Below, in pieces: positions 9,635 to 18,460 of a DNA stretch of 64,000 nucleotides. The position numbers were made by a program, and so were the translations under genes. Location of the stretch: contig JAUNTZ010000002.1 of assembly GCA_030538425.1 (NCBI GenBank), forward strand, positions 1-64,000, in the 5' to 3' direction. The number at the start of each line of letters is the position of its first letter. Within the stretch, counting starts at the first letter, position 1. The notes under the pieces were generated by a model, which was not told where the DNA came from, did no database searches, and saw only the letters and a list, made by a program, of their open reading frames with translations. The DNA comes from Paracoccus sp. (in: a-proteobacteria). GTDB lineage: Bacteria; Pseudomonadota; Alphaproteobacteria; Rhodobacterales; Rhodobacteraceae.

Positions 9635-9714
9635 TTGCGGTTTCACGGCGGGAAACGTCGCTTTTGCGCGCTGAACGCGATTGACCGAACCGGGCTCTCC
9701 CTGTCTAAAAGGCT

Positions 9715-10326
9715 ATGTCTTCGCGTTCCGATATCAATCTTGAACTGGCCCGGCTCAACCGGTTGGCTCCAAGCGGCTATTACGTCGCTTTGCATATCCG
9801 TTTTGCCGCGCCGATCATGCGTTTCCAGACCTATCCGCAAGAATGGATCGACCATTATTCGACCAATGCCTATGCGTTGCGCGACCCGATGATCGCCTGG
9901 GGGTTTTCGACCACGGGGGCGGTGCGGTGGTCCTCGCTGAGCATCCCCGACCCGTTCGGCATCCTTGTTCATGCGGCGCGTTACGGGCTGGTTTATGGGG
10001 TTGCGCTGGCTTTCGGGCCGATCTCGTCACGCAGCATCGCGGGCGTGGCCCGCGCGGATCGCGAATTTACCGAATCCGAAATGCTTGAGATTTCGGATAT
10101 TATCCAGCGGCTGCACAATATCACCACGCCGCCGGAGAGCCTGACCAAGGCTCAGATCGAGGCCCTTAGATGTATTGCAGAGGGGGATCGCCACGCTGCA
10201 GCGGCTGCCAAGCTGGGTATTACCGAAAGCGCGTTCAAGGCGCGGCTGATCTCGGCGCGGGAACGTCTGATGGCGCGAACCACTGCCGAGGCGCTTCAAC
10301 GGGCCAAGGAATACCGGCTGCTCTAG
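9715..10326 (+). CDS. LuxR-family autoinducer-binding transcriptional regulator
   Basis: 203-aa regulator with an N-terminal acyl-homoserine-lactone binding domain (about 15-130) and a C-terminal LuxR-type helix-turn-helix (about 142-200). The ligand-pocket residues W44, Y48, D57, P58 and W72 all sit 13 positions before the TraR equivalents (W57, Y61, D70, P71, W85). It is shorter than the usual ~240 aa. A luxI-type synthase follows 55 bases downstream on the same strand, so this is the cognate receptor by position. The AAAAGG before the ATG is very close, so the exact start is less certain. Confidence 0.9.
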   Translation: MSSRSDINLELARLNRLAPSGYYVALHIRFAAPIMRFQTYPQEWIDHYSTNAYALRDPMIAWGFSTTGAVRWSSLSIPDPFGILVHAARYGLVYGVALAFGPISSRSIAGVARADREFTESEMLEISDIIQRLHNITTPPESLTKAQIEALRCIAEGDRHAAAAAKLGITESAFKARLISARERLMARTTAEALQRAKEYRLL

Positions 10327-10381
10327 CCTTCTTTTTGCGCTGCATCGACGGGTCTTTCCTTAAAACCACAGGAGAAGACCT

Positions 10382-10972
10382 ATGCAGACAACGACGATTT
10401 CTTTTGCCAACCTTGATGCCCATGGCCAGCTGTTCACCAACCTGCTGCGTGCGCGCAAACAAAGCTTCATCATCCAGAACAACTGGGATCTGCCGCAGGC
10501 CGACGGGATGGAGTTCGACCAGTATGACACGCCCGCATCGCGTTGGGTTGCGGTCCATGAACGCGGCGAGGTGCTGGCCGGCATCCGGCTGACCCCCACC
10601 ACCGCGCGTTGCGGGGTCTATTCCTACATGATCCGCGATGCACAGCGCGGGATTCTGGGCGGCTCGATCCCGCGCAACCTGCTCTTTGATGAGGCGCCGG
10701 TCGATGCGCGGGTCTGGGAATCCAGCCGCGTGTTCGTCTGCCATGCCGTGCCGATGGCGCTGCGGCGCAAGGTTCATGCCGAACTGAACGCGGGCGTCAA
10801 TCAGGCGGCCCGCGAATTGGGCGCAACCCGCCACATCGGGCTCATCCATGCCAACTGGCCGCGTTGGTTCCGTCAGCTTGGCATGGATGGCGAGGCGCTT
10901 GGGCCGGTGCTGAATTTCGATGACGGCAATTTTCAGGTTGTCGCCACGAATCTGACTCAGAAGCTGCACTGA
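10382..10972 (+). CDS. LuxI-family acyl-homoserine-lactone synthase
   Basis: 196-aa autoinducer synthase that makes an N-acyl-homoserine lactone from S-adenosylmethionine and an acyl carrier. The invariant LuxI residues are all present: R25, F29, W35, E44-F-D46, D49, R69, and E113-S-S-R116. AGGAGA lies at good distance before the ATG at 10382. The acyl chain made cannot be told from sequence. It forms a receptor-synthase pair with the gene before it; its SAM substrate comes from metK, elsewhere in this window. Confidence 0.92.
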   Translation: MQTTTISFANLDAHGQLFTNLLRARKQSFIIQNNWDLPQADGMEFDQYDTPASRWVAVHERGEVLAGIRLTPTTARCGVYSYMIRDAQRGILGGSIPRNLLFDEAPVDARVWESSRVFVCHAVPMALRRKVHAELNAGVNQAARELGATRHIGLIHANWPRWFRQLGMDGEALGPVLNFDDGNFQVVATNLTQKLH

Positions 10973-11014
10973 CCGCTTTTGCGCGCGCGGGGCATGGCGT
11001 AACATCGGCCCGTT

Positions 11015-12325
11015 ATGGCTGATCTCTTCGACACCGCCCCGCGCGACCCCAAGCCTGAGCCGCCGCGCCCGCTGGCCGACCGTATCCGGCCGCGCCATCT
11101 GTCCGAGGTGATCGGGCAGGGGCGTGTGCTTGGCCCCGACGGTCCCTTGGGCGCGATGCTGGCGGCGGGCAGCCTGTCCTCGCTGATCCTCTGGGGGCCA
11201 CCCGGTGTGGGCAAGACCACCATCGCGCGGCTGCTGGCCGATGAAACCGACCTGGCCTTCGTGCAGATCAGCGCGATCTTTTCGGGCGTGCCGGAACTGC
11301 GCAAAGTGTTCGAGGCGGCGCGGCTGCGGCGCGGCAATGGCGGCGGCACGCTGCTTTTCGTCGATGAGATCCACCGTTTCAACAAGGCGCAGCAGGACAG
11401 CTTTCTGCCGCATATGGAAGACGGCACGATCCTGTTGGTGGGCGCGACCACCGAGAATCCCTCGTTCGAGCTGAATGCCGCCGTGCTGTCGCGCGCTCAG
11501 GTCGTCGTGCTCGAGCGGCTGAGCCTTGCCGATCTGGAGCTTCTGGCGCAGCGGGCCGAGCGTGAGCTGAACCGCGCCCTGCCGCTGACCGGCCCCGCGC
11601 GTGAGGCTTTGCTGGAGATGGCCGATGGCGACGGGCGCGCCGCGCTTAACCTGATCGAACAGGTAATGGCCTGGAAGATCAAGGAACCGCTTGACCCCGA
11701 TGCGCTGTCGGCGCGGCTGATGCGGCGGGCGGCGAAATATGACAAATCGGGTGAGGAGCATTACAACCTCATTTCCGCGCTGCATAAATCGGTGCGCGGC
11801 TCGGACCCGGACGCGGCGCTTTATTGGTTCGGCCGGATGCTGGAGGGCGGCGAAGACCCGCGCTATCTGGCCCGCCGCCTGACCCGCATGGCGGTTGAGG
11901 ATATCGGCCTGGCCGACCCTGCCGCGATGCGCCAATGTCTTGACGCATGGCAGACATATGAACGGCTGGGCAGCCCTGAGGGGGAGCTGGCACTGGCGCA
12001 GGCGGTGATTTATCTGGCGCTCGCCCCCAAATCGAATGCGGGCTACGTTGCCTATAAGGCCGCCCGCGCCGAGGCGAAGCGAACCGGCAGCCTGATGCCC
12101 CCCGCCCATATCCTCAATGCGCCGACCGCGATGATGAAGGATCTGGGTTATGGCGCGGATTACGCCTATGACCACGATGCCGAGGACGGGTTTTCCGGCC
12201 AGAACTATTTCCCCGAGGGCATCAAGCGCCCGGTGCTTTACGTCCCCGTCGAGCGTGGGTTTGAACGAGAACTGAAAAAGCGCGCCGAGTTCTTTGCTAC
12301 GCTGCGCCGCAAGCGGGGCGGTTGA
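11015..12325 (+). CDS. rarA: Replication-associated recombination protein A (RarA/MgsA AAA+ ATPase)
   Basis: 436-aa clamp-loader-like AAA+ protein that acts at stalled replication forks. Walker A GPPGVGKTT is near residue 62, Walker B LLFVDEIHRF near 115, and sensor 1 GATTENPSFE near 145; the C-terminal tetramerisation region includes YDKSGEEHYNLISALHKSVRGSD, a family hallmark. N-terminal PLADRIRPRHLSEVIGQ is typical. It ends 31 bases before crcB and may share a transcript. Confidence 0.95.
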   Translation: MADLFDTAPRDPKPEPPRPLADRIRPRHLSEVIGQGRVLGPDGPLGAMLAAGSLSSLILWGPPGVGKTTIARLLADETDLAFVQISAIFSGVPELRKVFEAARLRRGNGGGTLLFVDEIHRFNKAQQDSFLPHMEDGTILLVGATTENPSFELNAAVLSRAQVVVLERLSLADLELLAQRAERELNRALPLTGPAREALLEMADGDGRAALNLIEQVMAWKIKEPLDPDALSARLMRRAAKYDKSGEEHYNLISALHKSVRGSDPDAALYWFGRMLEGGEDPRYLARRLTRMAVEDIGLADPAAMRQCLDAWQTYERLGSPEGELALAQAVIYLALAPKSNAGYVAYKAARAEAKRTGSLMPPAHILNAPTAMMKDLGYGADYAYDHDAEDGFSGQNYFPEGIKRPVLYVPVERGFERELKKRAEFFATLRRKRGG

Positions 12326-12356
12326 CTTTCCGCGCGGGCAGGGCAAGGAACGCGGG

Positions 12357-12719
12357 ATGATCGGCTCTGTTGTTCAGGTCGCGCTTGGCGGCGCTTTGGG
12401 TGCGGTCGCGCGTTACGGGGTGGGTCTTGTCGCGCTGCGGCTTTTTGGTGCTGCGCCGCTGGGCACGATGGCCGTCAACATCGCGGGTTGCGTGGCCATG
12501 GGGGTCTGCGCGGTGGCTCTGGGCCCGCGCTTTGCGCCGCTACTGATGGTCGGGGCTTTGGGCGGGTTCACGACCTTCTCGGCCTTTGCGCTTGATGCGG
12601 TGCGTTTGTGGGAACGGGGCGCGCCGGGGCTGGCCGCGTTCTATATCGCGGCTTCGGTGGTTTTGTCGCTGGCGGGCCTCTTGGCGGGTATGGCGATGGC
12701 GAAAGGATGGATGGAATGA
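12357..12719 (+). CDS. crcB: Fluoride efflux channel CrcB (Fluc)
   Basis: 120-aa dual-topology fluoride channel of the inner membrane with four hydrophobic segments. The NIAGC asparagine segment and the GGFTTFSAFALD motif (phenylalanine-box and sodium-site region) are typical. The ATG at 12357 is preferred to an upstream start inside rarA. Its stop overlaps the rluC start (AATGA), so the two are translationally coupled. I see no fluoride riboswitch in front of it. Confidence 0.92.
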   Translation: MIGSVVQVALGGALGAVARYGVGLVALRLFGAAPLGTMAVNIAGCVAMGVCAVALGPRFAPLLMVGALGGFTTFSAFALDAVRLWERGAPGLAAFYIAASVVLSLAGLLAGMAMAKGWME

Positions 12720-13765
12720 GCGGCGTTCGGATGATCCGCATTGAGGCGGATGATGCAGGTCAGCGGCTGGACCGCTATCTCAAGAAACAGTTCCCGCAAC
12801 TGACGCAAGGCGCGGTGGAAAAGCTGTGCCGCACCGGCCAGTTGCGGCTGGATGGCGGGCGCGTCAAGGCCAACAGCCGGATCGAGGCGGGCCAGGAATT
12901 GCGCGTGCCGCCCTTGCCCGAACCCGCGCCCGAGACCCCGCGCGCCCCCGCCGAGCCGCGCGTGAGCGACAGCGATGCGGCGATGATCGAGGCGGCGGTG
13001 ATCTGGAAGGATCAGCATATTATCGCGCTGAACAAGCCGCCGGGCCTGCCCTCGCAGGGCGGCTCGGGGCAGGGGGATCGCCATGTGGACGGGCTGAGCC
13101 ATGCGCTGATGTTCGGCTATAAGGAGCGGCCCAAGCTGGTGCACAGGTTAGACAAGGACACCTCGGGCCTGCTGCTTCTGGCGCGCACCGACCGCGTGGC
13201 GCGGGCCTTGTCCGAGGCGTTCCGCCACCGCTCGACCCGCAAGATCTACTGGGCCGCCGTGGCCGGTGTGCCAAGCCCGCGCATGGGCACGATCCGTTAC
13301 GGGCTGGTCAAGGCCCCCGGTCGCGGGCGCGGCGGTGAGGGCGAAAAGATGCAGATCGTCCACCCCCGCGACATCGACAAGACCGAGGGCGCGAAACGCG
13401 CCACGACCGATTACGCGGTAATGGACAATCTGGGCACGCGGGTCAGTTGGTGCGCGCTTGTTCCCGTCACCGGCCGCACCCATCAGCTGCGTGCCCATAT
13501 GGCCGAACTGGGGCATCCCATCGTGGGCGACGGCAAATATGGCGGCTCGGGTCAGGTGAACGAGGGCGACGGCTGGGGCGCGCAGCTTGGCGGTGAGATC
13601 AGCCGCAAGCTGCATCTGCACGCCCGCAGCCTGACCTTCCAGCACCCGATCACCAAAGAGATGATGACCCTGACCGCCGATCTGCCCGAGCATATGCGCC
13701 GGACATGGAAAACCCTTGGCTGGCATCCGAATGACGTGCCCGCCGACCCGTTCGAGGATGCCTGA
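12716..13765 (+). CDS. rluC: 23S rRNA pseudouridine synthase (RluC/RluD family)
   Basis: 349-aa enzyme that isomerises uridines in 23S rRNA. An S4 RNA-binding domain (about 16-70) is followed by a Pro/Ala linker and the catalytic domain with HRLDKDTSGLLLLA, whose Asp146 is the catalytic residue, and GRTHQLRAHMAELGHPI. The start overlaps the crcB stop. The stop abuts the next ATG directly. RluC is favoured over RluD by general architecture; target positions are not provable here. It contains a rare TTA leucine codon inside the active-site motif. Confidence 0.9.
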   Translation: MSGVRMIRIEADDAGQRLDRYLKKQFPQLTQGAVEKLCRTGQLRLDGGRVKANSRIEAGQELRVPPLPEPAPETPRAPAEPRVSDSDAAMIEAAVIWKDQHIIALNKPPGLPSQGGSGQGDRHVDGLSHALMFGYKERPKLVHRLDKDTSGLLLLARTDRVARALSEAFRHRSTRKIYWAAVAGVPSPRMGTIRYGLVKAPGRGRGGEGEKMQIVHPRDIDKTEGAKRATTDYAVMDNLGTRVSWCALVPVTGRTHQLRAHMAELGHPIVGDGKYGGSGQVNEGDGWGAQLGGEISRKLHLHARSLTFQHPITKEMMTLTADLPEHMRRTWKTLGWHPNDVPADPFEDA

Positions 13766-14416
13766 ATGCGGCTGGTGATCTTTGACGTCGACGGCACCTT
13801 GGTCGATTCGCAGGCGCTGATCGTGGGCTGCATGAATGACGCGATGGGCGCGGCGGGCCTGCCTGCGCTGCCGCGTGAAGAGGTTCTTTCCATCGTCGGC
13901 CTGTCGCTGGAGATCGCGATTGCGCGCCTGCTGCCCGGCGCGGATGCGGCAACGGTGGGGCAGGTGGCTGACGGCTATCGTCTGGCCTATCACAAGCGCC
14001 GCCTTGCGGATGAGGCGCCGCTATACGAGGGGGCGCGCGACTGTCTTGATCTGCTGGCCGGGCGGGACGATCTGCTGCTGGGCATTGCCACCGGCAAATC
14101 GCGGCGCGGGCTGGATGGGCTGATCGCGACGCATGGGCTTGAGGGGCGCTTTGTCACGCTGCAAACCGCCGATTTTCACCCCTCCAAGCCGAATCCCGCG
14201 ATGATCGAGGCGGCCCTGTCTGAGACCGGGACGGCGCCCGGCGATGCGGTGATGATCGGCGACACGCTGTTTGACATGGAGATGGCCGCGAATGCCGGCA
14301 TCGCGCGGATCGGCGTGGCCTGGGGCTATCACGCCGCCACCGATCTGGCGGCTGCGGGCGCGCCGGTGGCGCGTGATTTTGCCGAACTCACCCGCATGAT
14401 AAAGGACTGGGCATGA
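13766..14416 (+). CDS. HAD-superfamily phosphatase (phosphoglycolate-phosphatase-like)
   Basis: 216-aa haloacid-dehalogenase hydrolase. Motif I FDVDGTLVDS (nucleophile D8, acid D10) is at the N-terminus, motif II includes the Thr of GIATGKSRRG, and motif IV is MIGDTLFDMEMA near residue 165. The helical cap between them is of Gph/PpaX type. The ATG follows the rluC stop without a gap, and its stop overlaps the ATP12-family gene in ATGA, so all are co-translated. Substrate is unknown; many such proteins act on phosphoglycolate or nucleotides. Confidence 0.85.
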   Translation: MRLVIFDVDGTLVDSQALIVGCMNDAMGAAGLPALPREEVLSIVGLSLEIAIARLLPGADAATVGQVADGYRLAYHKRRLADEAPLYEGARDCLDLLAGRDDLLLGIATGKSRRGLDGLIATHGLEGRFVTLQTADFHPSKPNPAMIEAALSETGTAPGDAVMIGDTLFDMEMAANAGIARIGVAWGYHAATDLAAAGAPVARDFAELTRMIKDWA

Positions 14417-15135
14417 GCGAATGGAAAGCCCGCCGCTTCTGGAAAGAGGCCGCCCCAGAGGCCCGAGAGGGCGGCTTTGGCGTAACCCTTGACGGGCGCG
14501 CGGTGATGACGCCGGGCAAGCAACCGCTGATCCTGCCGACCGAAGGCTTAGCGCAGGCGATTGCCGCCGAATGGGACGCGCAAGCGGAGGTGATTCGCCC
14601 CGAGACAATGCCGCTGACCCGCGCGGCCAACTCCGCCATCGAAAAGGTTGCGCCGCAGTTCAGCGCGGTGGCCGATATGCTGGCCGAATATGGCGCGACT
14701 GACCTGCTGTGTTACCGCGCGGAAAGCCCCGCCGCGCTTGTTGCGCGTCAGGCGGCTTGGGATGAATGGCTTGACTGGGCCGCCGATGATCTGGGCGCGC
14801 GGCTGCGCGTCACCCAAGGCGTGATTCCCATCGCGCAGGACGGGCCCGCGCTGTCGCGGCTGCGGGCGCGGCTGGACGGGCTCTCACCCTTCGGGCTGAC
14901 CGCGCTGCACGATCTTGTGACCTTGCCGGGATCGCTGATCCTTGGGCTGGCGGTGATCGAAGGGCGGCTCGACGCGGAACGCGCCTTCGCGCTCTCCCGC
15001 ATTGATGAGGATTTTCAGGCCGAACATTGGGGTCTTGACCCCGAAGCCGCTGAGGCCGCCGCCGCCCGGCTGACCGCGATGCGCGACGCGGAACGGTTGT
15101 GGCAGCTCTTGGGCGAACACGGCAATGCGTCTTGA
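14413..15135 (+). CDS. ATP12-family chaperone (F1-ATPase assembly)
   Basis: 240-aa protein of the ATP12 family, whose mitochondrial member chaperones the F1 alpha subunit during ATP synthase assembly; the family is typical of alphaproteobacteria and mitochondria. The start KARRFWKEA, the segment GFGVTLDGRAVMTPGKQPL and the block DLLCYRAESPAALVARQ are characteristic, as is LTALHDLVTLPGSLILGLAV. The start overlaps the HAD stop by four bases. Confidence 0.88.
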   Translation: MSEWKARRFWKEAAPEAREGGFGVTLDGRAVMTPGKQPLILPTEGLAQAIAAEWDAQAEVIRPETMPLTRAANSAIEKVAPQFSAVADMLAEYGATDLLCYRAESPAALVARQAAWDEWLDWAADDLGARLRVTQGVIPIAQDGPALSRLRARLDGLSPFGLTALHDLVTLPGSLILGLAVIEGRLDAERAFALSRIDEDFQAEHWGLDPEAAEAAAARLTAMRDAERLWQLLGEHGNAS

Positions 15136-15228
15136 CGCTTGGCCCGCGATTGGCACAATGCGGCATCGGCGTAATCTTGCCGGGGCCCGCCCCCTGCCGC
15201 GCCGCAATGACAGAAAAAAGGACGCGCG

Positions 15229-16251
15229 ATGAGCAGATCGACACTCTTCGGGGCGGCGCTTGCCGTGACATTGGCGGCCCCCGTCCTGGCCGATAATGGC
15301 GAGACCCTGGCTGCGGTGCGCGACCGGGGAGAGCTGATCTGCGGCGTCAATTCGGGTCTGGTGGGCTTTGCCGCGCCTGATGCGACCGGCAACTGGTCGG
15401 GCTTTGATGTCGCACTTTGCCGCGCGGTCGCGGCGGCGGTTTTGGGCGACCCGACCAAGGTGCGCTATGTGCCGACCACCGGCGAGACCCGCTTTCAGGC
15501 CCTGCTGAACGAAGAGGTCGATCTGCTGGCCCGCAACTCGACCTGGACCTTTTCGCGCGATGCCGGGCTTGGTCTCGATTTCGTGGGCGTGAATTACTAT
15601 GACGGGCAAGCCTTCATGGTGCCGCGCGCGCTTGGCGTATCAGCAGCGCCCGAGTTGGACGACCTGACCGTTTGCGTGCAGACCGGCACCACGACTGAGC
15701 AGAACCTGTCCGACTATTTCCGCGCAAACAACATGACATATCGCCCCTTACGCATTGATTCCAATGCAGAAGGTGAGCAGAAATATATTGCCGGCCAGTG
15801 CAATGTCTATACCACGGATATGTCGGCTTTGGCGGCCACCCGTGCCGCCTTCGCCAGCCCGGATGAGCATGTGATCCTGCCCGAGATCATCTCAAAAGAG
15901 CCGCTTGGCCCGGTCGTGCGTGAGGGTGATACCAACTGGTCGGATATCGTCCGCTGGACCCTCAACGCGCTGATCGCGGCTGAGGAACAGGGTGTCACCT
16001 CAGCCAATATTGAGGAACTGGCCCGCGCCTCGCAAAACCCCGAGGTGCAGCGCCTGCTGGGCGCCTCTGAGGATCTGGGCGCGATGCTGGGCCTTGACCG
16101 CGAATGGGCGAAACGCGCGATTGCCGCTTCGGGCAATTATGGTGAGATTTTCGCCTCAAACATCGGTGAGCAAACCCCCATCGGCCTGCCGCGCGGGCTG
16201 AATGCGCAATGGCAACAGGGCGGGCTGCTTTACGCGCTGCCCTTCCGCTGA
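15229..16251 (+). CDS. Amino-acid ABC transporter periplasmic binding protein (AapJ/BztA-like)
   Basis: 340-aa solute-binding protein with an N-terminal signal peptide (hydrophobic stretch to about residue 21, cleavage near VLADN). Features of general L-amino-acid binders are GELICGVNSGLVGFA, SGFDVALCRAVAAAVLGDP and the central TTGETRFQALLNEEVDLLARN. No permease or ATPase gene is adjacent, so it is an orphan subunit here and must pair with a transporter elsewhere, if it is used. AAAAAAGGA lies before the start. Its stop lies one base from the convergent gene's stop. Confidence 0.88.
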   Translation: MSRSTLFGAALAVTLAAPVLADNGETLAAVRDRGELICGVNSGLVGFAAPDATGNWSGFDVALCRAVAAAVLGDPTKVRYVPTTGETRFQALLNEEVDLLARNSTWTFSRDAGLGLDFVGVNYYDGQAFMVPRALGVSAAPELDDLTVCVQTGTTTEQNLSDYFRANNMTYRPLRIDSNAEGEQKYIAGQCNVYTTDMSALAATRAAFASPDEHVILPEIISKEPLGPVVREGDTNWSDIVRWTLNALIAAEEQGVTSANIEELARASQNPEVQRLLGASEDLGAMLGLDREWAKRAIAASGNYGEIFASNIGEQTPIGLPRGLNAQWQQGGLLYALPFR

Positions 16252-16770
16252 CTAGTTGCGCCCGTCAAAGCGGGTGAAATCCATCACGATCCCGTCGCCG
16301 GGACGGATCTGGTCCCAGCTTTCGGCCTGAAAATCGACAACAAGCGTCGAGGCGGTCGGATAGCGGCGGAAATCCGGCTCAAGCGGCGCGCGCGCGGGTA
16401 GCATCGCCGCAAATTCGGCAATGCCGGGATTGTGGCCCACCATCATCACGGTTTGCGCGGTGGCGGTCTTCAGCACCTGCAACATCTGTTCCGGGCTGGC
16501 ATGGTAAAGCGATTTTTCCAACCGCAGCACCGGCCGCGCCTCGATCCCGGCCGCGGCCACATGCTCCCACGTTTCGCGGGTGCGGGTGGCGGTGGAACAA
16601 AGCACTTCCTCGGGCTCATATCCGCGTGAGGCGATCCAGTCGCCAAGCGCCCGCGCAGACCGCTGACCCCGCGCATTCAGCGGACGGTCGTGATCATCAA
16701 GCTGAGGGTCATCCCATGCCGATTTCGCATGGCGCGTCAGGATCAAGCGTTTATATCCAAGCGGAGTCAT
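16252..16770 (-). CDS. Histidine phosphatase, SixA-like
   Basis: 172-aa branch-1 histidine phosphatase. The catalytic RHAKSAWDD motif has R13 and H14, and the second histidine is in VMMVGHNPGI near residue 112. Size and motif spacing fit SixA, which removes phosphate from phosphohistidine proteins; small phosphoesterase function is also possible. It lies tail to tail with the amino-acid binding protein and downstream of argB on the same strand, with no strong terminator in between. Confidence 0.82.
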   Translation of the reverse strand: MTPLGYKRLILTRHAKSAWDDPQLDDHDRPLNARGQRSARALGDWIASRGYEPEEVLCSTATRTRETWEHVAAAGIEARPVLRLEKSLYHASPEQMLQVLKTATAQTVMMVGHNPGIAEFAAMLPARAPLEPDFRRYPTASTLVVDFQAESWDQIRPGDGIVMDFTRFDGRN

Positions 16771-16837
16771 AATTCCCTCAATACCTTACGCGAATGATGC
16801 AAATCCGATCAAACCGTCAGGGCGGGGCGGCTGTCAA

Positions 16838-17752
16838 CTACAATTCGCTGCCACCCTGACGCAGGCCGCGCGGTTTCACGCGCGGCTCGGTGGTGCGGAT
16901 CAGGCTGCCCGCGCCGTGTTCGGTGAACAATTCCAGCAAGACCGCGTTCGGCACCCGCCCATCCAGGATCACCACCGCGCGCACGCCCTCATCAATCGCC
17001 TTGAGCGCGGTTTCCGTCTTGGGGATCATGCCGCCCGCGATGGTGCCGTCGGCAATCATCTCATGGACTTGCGCGGGCGTCATTTGCGTGACAACCGCGC
17101 CCGATTTGTCCTTCACGCCCGCGACATCGGTCAACAGAAGCAGCCGATCCGCCTTCAGCGCACCGGCAACCGCCCCCGCGGCCGTGTCGCCATTGACGTT
17201 GAAGGTTTCGTTATCCTCCATGCCCGTCGCGACCGGCGCAATCACCGGGATCAGCCCGGCCTGATAAAGGTCGCGCAGGATCTGCACGTTCATCTCAACC
17301 GGGCGACCGACAAAGCCCAGCTCGGGGTCGTCGGCCTCGCAGACCATCAGGTCGTCATCCTTGCCCGAAATCCCGATTGCCCTCCCGCCGGCATCGTTGA
17401 TGGCCTGCACGATGCGCTTGTTGACCAGACCGGACAGGACCATTTCGACCACCTCGACGGTTTCCTTGGTGGTGACGCGCTTGCCGCGCACGAAATGGCT
17501 TTCGATGCCCAGTTTCGCAAGGGTTTCGTTGATCATCGGGCCGCCGCCATGCACGACGATGGGGTGGATGCCGACCTGTTTCATCAGCACGATATCGGCG
17601 GCGAACTGGGCCATGTCGTCCGCGTCACCCATCGCATTGCCGCCGAACTTGACCACCACGACCGCGCCGGAATAGCGCTGCATATAGGGCAGGGCTTCGG
17701 ACAGGGTGGCGGCGGCGGTGGCAAAATCTCGGGTCATGTCCTGCTTTCTCAT
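16838..17752 (-). CDS. argB: N-acetylglutamate kinase
   Basis: 304-aa enzyme of arginine synthesis that phosphorylates N-acetyl-L-glutamate. [12 protein letters not shown] and the glycine loop HGGGPMINE in the N-half bind ATP and substrate phosphates, and the region [15 protein letters not shown] follows in the C-half. Starts at 17752 ([10 protein letters not shown], with AGGA upstream) and 17737 (MTRDF) are both possible; the former has the better ribosome-binding site. It follows engB, MOSC and yidC on the minus strand. Confidence 0.93.
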   Translation of the reverse strand: MRKQDMTRDFATAAATLSEALPYMQRYSGAVVVVKFGGNAMGDADDMAQFAADIVLMKQVGIHPIVVHGGGPMINETLAKLGIESHFVRGKRVTTKETVEVVEMVLSGLVNKRIVQAINDAGGRAIGISGKDDDLMVCEADDPELGFVGRPVEMNVQILRDLYQAGLIPVIAPVATGMEDNETFNVNGDTAAGAVAGALKADRLLLLTDVAGVKDKSGAVVTQMTPAQVHEMIADGTIAGGMIPKTETALKAIDEGVRAVVILDGRVPNAVLLELFTEHGAGSLIRTTEPRVKPRGLRQGGSEL

Positions 17753-17809
17753 GAGCAATCCTGTGGCCGGTCGTGGCGTTTCCACCTTAGCCTAGGCGCC
17801 CGCGCGGGG

Positions 17810-18460
17810 TCAGTCCAGCCCCGCGATAATCGCCCGCAAGGTGGCAATCCCCTGCCCCTTGTCGGATGAGGTGACGACCAGTTCGGGGAAGGCGGCGGGG
17901 TGCTTTTGCAGCTCAGCCTCGACCTGCTCCAGCACCGGCTTGACCGCATTCGGGCCGATCTTGTCGGCCTTGGTCAGCACGACCTGAAACGGCACGGCTG
18001 AGCGGTCGAGCAGTTTCATGATCTCATGATCGACGGCTTTGATGCCGTGGCGCGAATCGATCAGGCAAAAGGCGCGGCGCAGGGTGGGCCGCCCGGCCAG
18101 ATAGTTCTTGAGCAAAGCCTGCCATTTGGCGACCACCGCGACCGGCGCCTTGGCAAAGCCGTAACCCGGAAGGTCCACCAGATAGGCCTGCTCGCCAAGC
18201 GTGAAATAGTTGATTTCCTGCGTGCGCCCCGGCGTGTTCGAGGCGCGCGCAATCCCCTTTCGCCCGGTCAGAGCGTTTATCAGGCTTGATTTTCCGACGT
18301 TCGAGCGACCTGCGAAACAGACCTCGGGCCGGTCCGCCGGGGGCAGGCCGTCCATGGCGACGACGCCTTTCAGAAAATTCACCGGCCCCGCGAAAAGCTG
18401 GCGCGCGACCTCGGCCTGATCGGCGGGCGGCTCGGGGGCAAGGGGAAAGGCAACCTTCAT
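17810..18460 (-). CDS. engB: Ribosome biogenesis GTPase EngB/YihA
   Basis: 216-aa TRAFAC-class GTPase needed for late 50S assembly. G1 is GRSNVGKSSLINALTG near residue 50, G3 is DLPGYGFAKAP, and G4 is LTKADKIG. The start MKVAFPLAPEPP at 18460 overlaps the MOSC stop by four bases (ATGA), which decides between it and an upstream in-frame start. It is co-transcribed with yidC and the MOSC gene. Confidence 0.93.
   Translation of the reverse strand: MKVAFPLAPEPPADQAEVARQLFAGPVNFLKGVVAMDGLPPADRPEVCFAGRSNVGKSSLINALTGRKGIARASNTPGRTQEINYFTLGEQAYLVDLPGYGFAKAPVAVVAKWQALLKNYLAGRPTLRRAFCLIDSRHGIKAVDHEIMKLLDRSAVPFQVVLTKADKIGPNAVKPVLEQVEAELQKHPAAFPELVVTSSDKGQGIATLRAIIAGLD

Noticed and set aside
12300-12357. 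Possible fluoride riboswitch ahead of crcB
   Set aside because: The gap after rarA is only 31 bases and has none of the conserved pseudoknot sequence.
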